22,330 nt of DNA from a virus: positions 1 through 22,330 of the IMG/VR virus record IMGVR_UViG_3300025289_000127. One strand, given 5' to 3'. A model generated the notes under the pieces. The model did not search any database. It was given only the letters and a program-made list of their open reading frames with translations, and was not told the DNA's origin. Below are positions 1 to 5,823 of the stretch, in pieces. Within the stretch, counting starts at the first letter, position 1. Every line of letters begins with the position of its first letter. The position numbers and the translations under genes are program-made.

Positions 1-623
1 CCAGGCGAACCCGGCCGGCGTATTTTGCTGCGGGCATCGCGTCGCGCCTGGATACGCTCTCTCATTCGCTTCAGAAATCCATGGCAATATTCAACCGGAA
101 CGGCCGAAGAACTGGATCCATCTGCCCCACCCCAGAGAACGCCGATAAGCCTGCCGTCGGTTTGCCGAAAGATGCCGCTACCGGAATCGCCGTAATAACT
201 GACACATTGCAAATCGAGATTCCAGGCCGTCCGCGAATAAGAATGCATGCCCAGTGCGTATCCTTGCCGTTGGATTGGCCCCTTACCGCTCGGATAGCCG
301 CACTGGTAAATGCCTGTCTGATTCTTCGGACTAGCTTCGGCCAGTGGCACGTAATTACTGGCCTGGCCGTGCATCTCCAGGCAGGCAAGATCGGCCTTAT
401 CGTCCGGCCCCAGGGATACTCCTGCCACATTCCGCCCATCCGGGAAAAAGACACGGACAGGCGCCCCCGGCTGCGGACACACATGCCGATTGGTAATGAC
501 GATAAAGGTTTCGTCTTCCCGATTAATTTCTACAACCGTGCCGCTACCGCCGCTGTTGCCCGTCCTTACCCTCACTGAGGAATTTACGATCCAGTCAGGC
601 AGCCTTGCGGAATGTGCGAACAC
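1..623 (-). CDS. Trypsin-like serine protease, C-terminal end beyond window
   Basis: The minus-strand frame is open from base 692 to the left edge. It reads like a chymotrypsin/HtrA-fold protease: a first strand (DWIVNSSVRV), a GNSGGSGTVV turn, the catalytic His in TNRHV (codon 485-483), the catalytic Asp in DKADLACLE (392-390) and the nucleophile Ser in GDSGSGIF (185-183). All three triad residues are present in the usual order and spacing, so the domain should be active. The start is unclear. I give a GTG at 623; another GTG lies at 575, and neither has a strong Shine-Dalgarno. The same frame continues upstream, across a TGA at 695-693, into the signal-peptide gene 693-881, so this may be the enzymatic part of one secreted protease interrupted by a nonsense codon. 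A role in processing phage or host proteins is inference only. Confidence 0.75.
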   Translation of the reverse strand, partial: MFAHSARLPDWIVNSSVRVRTGNSGGSGTVVEINREDETFIVITNRHVCPQPGAPVRVFFPDGRNVAGVSLGPDDKADLACLEMHGQASNYVPLAEASPKNQTGIYQCGYPSGKGPIQRQGYALGMHSYSRTAWNLDLQCVSYYGDSGSGIFRQTDGRLIGVLWGGADGSSSSAVPVEYCHGFLKRMRERIQARRDARSKIRRPGSP

Positions 624-692
624 CGATCCGCTTCGGGATTCGGTAATCTTCGGCGGTCCATAGCCCGCGCCCGGCGGGCATCCACCACTACT

Positions 693-881
693 TCAGCCGG
701 CCGGGATTATTAAATTGCCGCCGGCATCGTAGGTTGCCGGCAACGGGCTGTACGTAACCGCACTGGAAATTACTTTCCCTTCCGCAATCAACTTGGCCCG
801 TAGTGCGTACAGATCGGTTGACTGGCCGAAGAGAAGCCCCGGCCAAAGAAGAAGAGCCAATATCGCTGCTAGCCGTCTCAT
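693..881 (-). CDS. Small protein with signal peptide, in frame with downstream protease
   Basis: A 62-residue protein. The start at 881 is chosen because AAGGAG lies six bases upstream of the ATG; a longer reading from 923 lacks this. The first ~20 residues are a classic Sec signal peptide (MRRLAAILALLLWP... then LFGQS), so the product should be exported. The mature part is short and ends YDAGGNLIIPAG before TGA. The protease domain at 1-623 lies in the same frame directly after this TGA, so the ORF may be the 5' part of a secreted trypsin-like protease that has acquired a stop codon. Read as an independent gene, it has no recognised function. Confidence 0.6.
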   Translation of the reverse strand: MRRLAAILALLLWPGLLFGQSTDLYALRAKLIAEGKVISSAVTYSPLPATYDAGGNLIIPAG

Positions 882-919
882 GTAATGCTCCTTAACATGG
901 CCTGCCGAAAATCCGATTT

Positions 920-1147
920 TCACCCAGCCGACTTTTTGCCGGCAGCAGCAGGCTCCTCATATACCCTGTCGAATTTCCGAAAAGCCTCGCCCTGCGGCTT
1001 GCCATTGGATTGGTTAAACCGGGCACACAGGTCCACGGCGCTTTCGATGACATTGCCATCCCCGGAACCATCGGCGTTGTAAACCTGCGGCTTGTTCCTT
1101 GGTCCCTGAACGTGCTGCCCTTGCAAAAGGCGGAATTTCATGGTCAT
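920..1147 (-). CDS. Small phage protein of unknown function
   Basis: A 75-residue soluble protein beginning MTMKFRLLQGQHVQ. Its start overlaps the previous gene by four bases (ATGA), as expected for coupled late genes. The pattern 'KFRLL.G.HVQ ... GDGNVIESAVDLCARFN ... KF.RV' resembles small proteins that often follow the major capsid gene in siphovirus head operons, but I cannot name a family. There are no membrane segments or cysteine motifs. Position between capsid and exported proteins suggests a structural or head-completion role, which is inference. Confidence 0.65.
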   Translation of the reverse strand: MTMKFRLLQGQHVQGPRNKPQVYNADGSGDGNVIESAVDLCARFNQSNGKPQGEAFRKFDRVYEEPAAAGKKSAG

Positions 1148-1326
1148 GCTCCTGTCAATTGGTTATCCTTGGCGTCGAAATCTTTCTTGTAATCACTGGT
1201 GACGACCGAATAGGCCGCGTCAGGAGTCCCCGGCTTGACCCGGTAAACCTTCCCCGCCGCTCCTTTTGCCTTGTGCTTTTGATCCACCACCAGCACGTTA
1301 TCTTTCACCTTGAATCGCTGTGCCAT
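1144..1326 (-). CDS. Small phage protein of unknown function
   Basis: A 60-residue, Lys-rich protein starting MAQRFKVKDNVLV. The start at 1326 has a strong GGGGG ribosome-binding site eight to ten bases upstream; an in-frame ATG at 1368 would overlap the capsid gene and has none. It follows the major capsid gene by 11 bases and overlaps the next gene by four. The motif FKVKDNVLVVDQK...GKVYRVKPG looks like a small beta-rich domain. A head-completion or structural role is suggested only by its location. Confidence 0.65.
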   Translation of the reverse strand: MAQRFKVKDNVLVVDQKHKAKGAAGKVYRVKPGTPDAAYSVVTSDYKKDFDAKDNQLTGA

Positions 1327-1337
1327 GTCTGCCCCCG

Positions 1338-2531
1338 TTACGTAGTGGTCCCGTGCATGATCCCGCAATTACCGGAGTAGTCAGATCGGAGATGCGGCAC
1401 ATTAATGCACATCACCTTGAATAGCTTTTTCATGCCGCCCTTTTCTTCCCATTGCACCGTGGTCAAGTCCAAGCCGATGACTGCGCGGGCCACGTCGCTG
1501 GTCATCTGAACTAGGATCATCGTGTAAGTGGAAGTCAGGAAATCCAACCGGCGAACATCCTGTATGCCTTCGATCTTCCTGAGCCGTTCCCGCAAGGTCA
1601 CGGACGGATTCACTCCGTAATCGGTGCCATTGACAAACGCGTAATCGTTATCCAAAAATTGATCCCAGTCCGTGGAATGGTACACCATGAAAGGCCCGTA
1701 GAATTTGTTGCTGTACAAGCTGCTTCGCATGGCCAGCACATCGTCAACGGTAGAGTTCGGGTTTGAGCTGGTCGGTGTGACCATGTTGGTTTTCGTGGCC
1801 CGATGCGGGTAATTCGTGTACCCGTAAACCGTGCTGCCAATGGACGAGTCATGCGCCGTCACGCCAGTGGACTGATAGCCGTAGCTGCTGCCGGTCTCAA
1901 CGCCGATGGTGGTTTTCTCGACCATCTCGGCAACACGCCGGCCAGCAGCTTCCGCCATCGTGGTATCAAGCGGCGTTGCCGTATTCCGAGAAACGGCCAA
2001 GCGCCTTTCCGAAAATTCAAAGTCGCTGTGAGTTATCGGCAACGGCAAGGAGCGAAGCTTGTAAAGCGGGGCATCATTTCGCCCCTGGGTCAAGCCGTCA
2101 TAGTCCACGACCGCCTCGCCCACATCGGCCTGGGCTTCGTATTCCAGGGTAAGTTTGGACATGCCTGGGAATGAGAAAGTATTGGCGGCGGCCAGATCGG
2201 CCCAGGCCCGCAACCTCTGCCGTGCGGCCAGAATCACCCCCTGATCAAGATGAATCCAGTCTTCCTTTCGCAAGCTCGTGGCGTTCGTCACCGGCGAATT
2301 GATACCGCGTTTGGACAGGTCTTCAGCAAGCACCTGCTGGTAAACCGACACCAGTCTGCCTTTTTCGTCGGTCTTGATCCGGCCCGTGTTGATGGTGAAG
2401 GCCGGTAAGTTGCGGCCATCAACGGGCAGCAAGTAGGGCCGCAGCAGGCCCGGATCGAAACGCACGCCAGCCAGGGTATCGGCAACCGGCCCATTGGCCT
2501 GTCCATTCAAAATAAAATCTTGGAACATCAT
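1338..2531 (-). CDS. Major capsid protein, encapsulin-type HK97 fold
   Basis: A 397-residue protein at the right place in the operon (after protease/scaffold and a decoration-like protein). The stretches SERRLAVSRN, PLDTTMAEAAGRRVAEMVEK, MRSSLYSNKFYGPFMVYHSTDWDQF, LRERLRKIEGIQDVRRL and TMILVQMTSDVARAVIG (quoted here only as landmarks) follow the pattern of encapsulin/linocin M18-like capsid proteins found in many phages. The protein would self-assemble into the icosahedral head shell. An AGGAG site lies four bases before the ATG at 2531 and seven before a second ATG at 2528, so translation may begin at either. There is no N-terminal scaffold (delta) region here; scaffold seems to be supplied by the adjacent DUF2213 fusion. 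Confidence 0.85.
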   Translation of the reverse strand: MMFQDFILNGQANGPVADTLAGVRFDPGLLRPYLLPVDGRNLPAFTINTGRIKTDEKGRLVSVYQQVLAEDLSKRGINSPVTNATSLRKEDWIHLDQGVILAARQRLRAWADLAAANTFSFPGMSKLTLEYEAQADVGEAVVDYDGLTQGRNDAPLYKLRSLPLPITHSDFEFSERRLAVSRNTATPLDTTMAEAAGRRVAEMVEKTTIGVETGSSYGYQSTGVTAHDSSIGSTVYGYTNYPHRATKTNMVTPTSSNPNSTVDDVLAMRSSLYSNKFYGPFMVYHSTDWDQFLDNDYAFVNGTDYGVNPSVTLRERLRKIEGIQDVRRLDFLTSTYTMILVQMTSDVARAVIGLDLTTVQWEEKGGMKKLFKVMCINVPHLRSDYSGNCGIMHGTTT

Positions 2532-2546
2532 CTATCTCCTGTATCC

Positions 2547-3029
2547 TTAATAACCACTGTACATTGTCCAGGCCAGGGTATCGGCCGTGGGATCGGTTAC
2601 CGTTTCGAGCAACACGAAAGGCTCAGATTCCGGCGTGCCGGTCGTGGCAATCAGCTTGCCCGTACCGTCGTCAACCATCAGGAGCTCGCCAGCGCTATGG
2701 TCATCGCCCGTACCGGAAATATCCAGCAGCAGGCAGTTGAATTCATCTCCAGCACGCGGGAAGAAAAGCCAGCAACGGTCGCCGGCGGCATAGGCATCGG
2801 TTGCCAACTTGCCTTGTTCCCAATCGGCATCCAGAATCGCCAGCGGCCCAACAGGACGGTCGCCATCGGCCCCCCGGTCGAAAATCTTCCAGGTATGCCG
2901 GCCGCCCACCAGGGCCACAGTAGGATCAATTTGCAGGACCGTACCGGGCTTGGGAGTTTCGCCGGTAGCGATTATGCCTTCCGTTCGCCTGGCATCCCCA
3001 CTTACGAGAATCGAATTGCCACGAGCCAT
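2547..3029 (-). CDS. Head decoration-like structural protein
   Basis: A 160-residue protein with a GGAAGG site seven bases before its ATG. It starts MARGNSILVSGDARR and is rich in Gly, Asp and Thr, with alternating short hydrophobic strands (TWKIFDRG, CWLFFPRAGDEFNCLLLDI, GELLMVDDGTGKLIA) typical of all-beta virion proteins. It sits between the prohead protease and the major capsid gene, the usual place for a head-decoration or capsid-stabilising protein. I do not recognise a named family, so the call rests on composition and position. No cysteine motifs, membrane segments or signal peptide are visible. Confidence 0.6.
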   Translation of the reverse strand: MARGNSILVSGDARRTEGIIATGETPKPGTVLQIDPTVALVGGRHTWKIFDRGADGDRPVGPLAILDADWEQGKLATDAYAAGDRCWLFFPRAGDEFNCLLLDISGTGDDHSAGELLMVDDGTGKLIATTGTPESEPFVLLETVTDPTADTLAWTMYSGY

Positions 3030-4562
3030 TTATGCACCTTCCTTTTTCCAGTTAATTACCGGCAAGGCCAAAACGTCATCAGGATCGATACGGGACTGGT
3101 TGGCCACAACCGGAGCCGCTGCTCCGAAAAAGCTGAACGGCTCGGCCGCCTGCTGTTTCGGGTTAATCAACGACGCCAGGTCTTGCAACTCGTCAAGCGG
3201 CTTGTTCAGGAGCCGCTTGGCCACCCTCTCTTTGTTGTCGCCAGCATTGGCCACGATTTTTTCAACCAGGAATTGGCGTTCACGATGCTCGATGGCCATG
3301 GCGTTGCGGACCGCGGATTGGATTTCAGCCGGTGCCGAAGCAAGCCATTGGTTGGCGGTTTGCTTCTTCGCTTTATTTCCGGCCATCCGATGAAACGCGG
3401 CCTTGCGTTCGTCGAACTCTTCTCCCTCGTCCCATCCATGGCCTTTTTCATCCCGCTCGTTTTCGGTTTTCTCTTTTTTCTCGCCTTCCTCTTCCTCCTC
3501 TTCCTCTTCCTTCACCAGCTCGAATTCATCCGCCTCGGCGTTGAAGACGAAAGACTTGCCGCCAACCTTGAATCCCTTACGGGCACTGTTGGCTATCACC
3601 TCGTCGGCCTTGTGTTTCTTCACACGTTCGACCAACGCGGTTAGCCGTTGGTCGTCAAGCCCGTTAAGAATTTTCTGGCCATCCTTCCAGCAATCGCAAT
3701 TTGCGACCAGGTATTGAATGACTTTTTCACGATCCATATTATTTACCTCCTTAGTTTCACCGCCCATTTGGCGGTAGATATGACTCACCACGGCCCAGTA
3801 CTTGTCATCCCCGTAGCCGCCCTTATCGGCCGCGGCCTTGGCCTGTTCCCACTTGTCCTCATCCGCTACCCAGGACGCCGGATTTTCCCCAGCATCCGCT
3901 TGCTTTTTGGCATCGTCGCCCAGCCGATGGTCCTCGTCGGTCAAGGCGCAATTGCCGCCGCCGCCGCAATTTCCCGTCAGCCAATCCCAGAATTTCGCCA
4001 CGGCATTCTTGGCGTTAACAAGGACGCCGCAGCCGTCCTTGACGGAACATGCGCCCTTCTGATCGGGCAAGATCGCCAAGTGATCCGGCCGATAATTGCG
4101 GGCTATGTAGGTGTAATTCTTGCCGTTGTGAGTGCCCTCGCCCGGTACCTTATCAACAGATAGGCCGGTACTTAATTCGATTGGCAGCCCCTTTTCCAGG
4201 GCGGAAAGGATACGGCTGTCAACCCGTTTAACGGCATCAAGCTCAAACCAACCCTCGGCCTTCAGCTTGCCGTCATCGTCAATTGCCGCATGGTACACCC
4301 GGCCAATCTCTTGTTTTTCGGCAATGTCAGGATCGCGAGCGGATGTTGGAACCCCGTTGCGGATCGGGTGGTAAACCACCAGCGGCACGCCATTCCAGTC
4401 CGTCGGGTTTTTAAGTATTTCTTCTGGCGGGTAATAGAGCGGGCCGTCGGAACCATTCAGGACGCCAGGAACGATCAGAGTCATCGGGGCCACGACATAG
4501 TTGCGGCCATTCCGGGACTCTCGCCGTATCGAGCCAGTTAGATTTGCAACCACCGCTTCCAT
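3030..4562 (-). CDS. DUF2213 prohead protease fused to scaffold-like region
   Basis: A 510-residue protein. Residues ~1-175 match the phage DUF2213 family, believed to be prohead (capsid maturation) proteases: ANLTGSIRRE at the start, APMTLIVPGVLNG, PPEEI, WNGVPLVVYHP, GLPIELSTGLS, YRPDHLAILPDQKGACS and DGCGVLVN. After ~190 comes a segment (WVADEDKWEQAKAAADK...YWAVVSHIYRQMGG) often found in this context. The remainder is charged and helical, with an uninterrupted eight-Glu run near residue 360 and repeated Lys/Glu stretches, as expected of a scaffold. The C-terminus has PFSFFGAAAP.... The likely role is to guide assembly of the capsid encoded next door and then cleave head proteins. Its start codon lies in a strong hairpin (4548-4590). 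Confidence 0.8.
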   Translation of the reverse strand: MEAVVANLTGSIRRESRNGRNYVVAPMTLIVPGVLNGSDGPLYYPPEEILKNPTDWNGVPLVVYHPIRNGVPTSARDPDIAEKQEIGRVYHAAIDDDGKLKAEGWFELDAVKRVDSRILSALEKGLPIELSTGLSVDKVPGEGTHNGKNYTYIARNYRPDHLAILPDQKGACSVKDGCGVLVNAKNAVAKFWDWLTGNCGGGGNCALTDEDHRLGDDAKKQADAGENPASWVADEDKWEQAKAAADKGGYGDDKYWAVVSHIYRQMGGETKEVNNMDREKVIQYLVANCDCWKDGQKILNGLDDQRLTALVERVKKHKADEVIANSARKGFKVGGKSFVFNAEADEFELVKEEEEEEEEGEKKEKTENERDEKGHGWDEGEEFDERKAAFHRMAGNKAKKQTANQWLASAPAEIQSAVRNAMAIEHRERQFLVEKIVANAGDNKERVAKRLLNKPLDELQDLASLINPKQQAAEPFSFFGAAAPVVANQSRIDPDDVLALPVINWKKEGA

Positions 4563-4590
4563 GCTGGTATTTTCAACCGAAGCGGTGGTT
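4548..4590 (-). promoter_or_regulatory. Hairpin enclosing the start codon of the prohead protease gene
   Basis: Bases 4548-4559 (AACCACCGCTTC on the plus strand) and 4579-4590 (GAAGCGGTGGTT) are perfect 12-base inverted repeats separated by 19 bases. In the minus-strand mRNA, the start codon (4562-4560) lies at the end of the loop, against the 3' arm, and the 3' arm is codons 2-5 of the gene. The loop has no obvious Shine-Dalgarno. Such a stem would be expected to hide the initiation region until it is opened, for example by translation, a protein or processing. There is no U-tract, so it is not a simple terminator. Confidence 0.6.
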
Positions 4591-4632
4591 TATCAAAGGG
4601 GAAAAGAAGAGTTGGTGGATATTCAAATAGGT

Positions 4633-4887
4633 TTATATTTGCCTTGGCTTTTCGTACCCATTAAACAATTTAATTAACCGATAGCGAATCCCCCTGCCCC
4701 TATAGAGTTCACAGATAATATCTTGGCCTTTTTTACGTAGGGCGTTTCGCAGAGTGGTGATATGCCAGTTGAGGTTCACGTACTTCGCTTGGGAATCCCC
4801 AAGACATGCCAAAAGCTCACGCCGGGCATGAGGCTGACCATCGGCAAGGACGGCCAGGATTTTTTGTTTGATGCTTTTCTTCGCCAT
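4633..4887 (-). CDS. Small winged-helix protein within the late operon
   Basis: An 84-residue basic protein starting MAKKSIKQKIL at 4887, where a run of six G gives a strong ribosome-binding site; the longer reading from 4926 would begin inside a palindrome. The C-terminal half, WHITTLRNALRKKGQDIICE...GRGIRYRLIKL, resembles the recognition helix and wing of OmpR-type winged helix domains (the L.R.AL and G..YRL pattern). The first half, with KILAVLADGQPHARRELLACLG, looks like the preceding helices. It probably binds DNA and may regulate late genes, but its site is unknown. It is unusual to find such a regulator between a lipase and the prohead protease; it lies next to repeat element B and may have arrived with it. 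Confidence 0.65.
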   Translation of the reverse strand: MAKKSIKQKILAVLADGQPHARRELLACLGDSQAKYVNLNWHITTLRNALRKKGQDIICELYRGRGIRYRLIKLFNGYEKPRQI

Positions 4888-4905
4888 TCGGCCCCCCACT
4901 AAACC

Positions 4906-4979
4906 TAAATGGCCCGGCCGGGCCATTTACGCAAACCGCAGGATTTCCGCATCGGAATAATCGACAGCGAATGTCTCAA
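4906..4979 (-). repeat. Repeat element, copy B: conserved arm plus 24-bp perfect palindrome
   Basis: Bases 4906-4929 form a 24-bp perfect palindrome (half-site TAAATGGCCCGG). Directly attached, 4929-4979 aligns without gaps to 12661-12711 (copy A): about 33 of 51 positions agree, concentrated in an ACGCAAACYGC block and a GAATAA...AATGTCT block at identical spacing. The palindromes of the two copies are unrelated in sequence although both are perfect. Read in the direction of the genes, the conserved arm starts at the stop codon of the upstream gene and the palindrome ends 15-20 bases before the next start codon. There is no U-tract after the palindrome, so termination is unlikely. Confidence 0.65.
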
Positions 4980-5611
4980 GAAAAATCCATGGCCTCGACG
5001 TATCGCTGCATATCATGGTCTTTGATGAACCCCGAAACGGACATCTGCAAAAACCTCCAGCACGAAACCCCATCATGCCAGGCCGTGCCATCAAACCATT
5101 TCGACGCGGTTACATGCCGGTAGCCGATCAGCAGCGGCGGCGCGAACGGCACCGGGTCTTTCTGGTTTACGTATCGCGCCGTCCTGTCCCCCAGGCGCAG
5201 TGCGTAGGCGTCCCGAAAAGCGGCATTCCCTGCCCGTGGTGAGCCGAACGTAACTACCCGCCTGATAGGATTCCTTGAGTAGTAGTAGGCAGCGGCCATG
5301 GTTGCCAGCGCCCCACCCAGGCTGTGCCCGGCCAGATACAGAGGCGTCGCCGGGTCAGGATCGGGAATCACCTTGCGTAGTAATTCCCAGGCCATGTCAA
5401 AGCCACGGTGCACCTCGCCCCAAGCATGGTCGATTTTCTTGCCGCTGATATTCATGAACCAGTCGATAATGTCGTCAGTTCCCCGAAAGATCAAGGCCCG
5501 GCCGTCCGAGAATGGCAAGCCGTAGCATACCTGGCTGATAGTCTGGTAAACATCGGCGTCTGGAATCCCGGAATAGGCTTGCAAACAAAGGCTGGCTAGC
5601 TGTCGATTCAC
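4976..5611 (-). CDS. Class 3 lipase (alpha/beta hydrolase)
   Basis: A 211-residue enzyme of the fungal-lipase-like (class 3) family. The nucleophile elbow is GHSLGG (Ser97), followed by the TFGSPRAGN strand; the acid is Asp152 in NQKDPVP and the base is probably His199 in KDHDMQRYV. The oxyanion strand FRGTDDIIDW is also present, so the active site appears complete. It would hydrolyse acyl esters. The start is a GTG at 5611 preceded by GAAGGA, overlapping the end of the upstream gene's ribosome context; the preceding gene stops at 5614. There is no signal peptide. Lipases are rare in head operons; a role in host envelope or storage-lipid breakdown is inference. Its stop codon lies within the conserved arm of repeat copy B. 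Confidence 0.85.
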   Translation of the reverse strand: MNRQLASLCLQAYSGIPDADVYQTISQVCYGLPFSDGRALIFRGTDDIIDWFMNISGKKIDHAWGEVHRGFDMAWELLRKVIPDPDPATPLYLAGHSLGGALATMAAAYYYSRNPIRRVVTFGSPRAGNAAFRDAYALRLGDRTARYVNQKDPVPFAPPLLIGYRHVTASKWFDGTAWHDGVSCWRFLQMSVSGFIKDHDMQRYVEAMDFS

Positions 5612-5613
5612 GG

Positions 5614-5823
5614 CTATTCCTTCGGCTTGATTGTTTTCGGGTCGGCTTCGTGGCCGCCGACCAGGTGAACAGTAAAGGCAGGATGTTCTGGCCTGGCCGG
5701 TATTTTCTTTACCAGCAATTCCCCTTCCAGATCGTCTGACGATTCCTCGTAGGGGGCCATATCGTACTCTTGCTCGGCTGTTAATTGTTCGTCCCATCCC
5801 AGCCGTTTCGCGGTCACGATCAT
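5614..5823 (-). CDS. Small acidic protein of unknown function
   Basis: A 69-residue protein starting MIVTAKRLGWDEQLTAEQEYDMAPYEE. It overlaps the minor head gene by four bases (ATGA) and ends three bases before the lipase start, so it is co-translated with both. The N-terminal half is acidic and the C-terminal part contains FTVHLVGGHE. No family is recognised. Confidence 0.6.
   Translation of the reverse strand: MIVTAKRLGWDEQLTAEQEYDMAPYEESSDDLEGELLVKKIPARPEHPAFTVHLVGGHEADPKTIKPKE

Noticed and set aside
81-578. Plus-strand ORF of 165 codons
   Set aside because: It is the reverse-complement shadow of the trypsin-like protease, whose catalytic triad is clear on the minus strand.
1-881. Reassignment of TGA to an amino acid
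   Set aside because: TGA ends several genes at sensible places, e.g. the portal gene with an ATGA overlap, so a code change in this phage is unlikely.
2520-3644. Plus-strand ORF of 374 codons and similar long plus-strand ORFs at 8548-9471, 11682-12398 and 12650-13723
   Set aside because: They lie opposite genes with recognisable domains (decoration, DUF2213, nuclease, terminase) and have no domain of their own.
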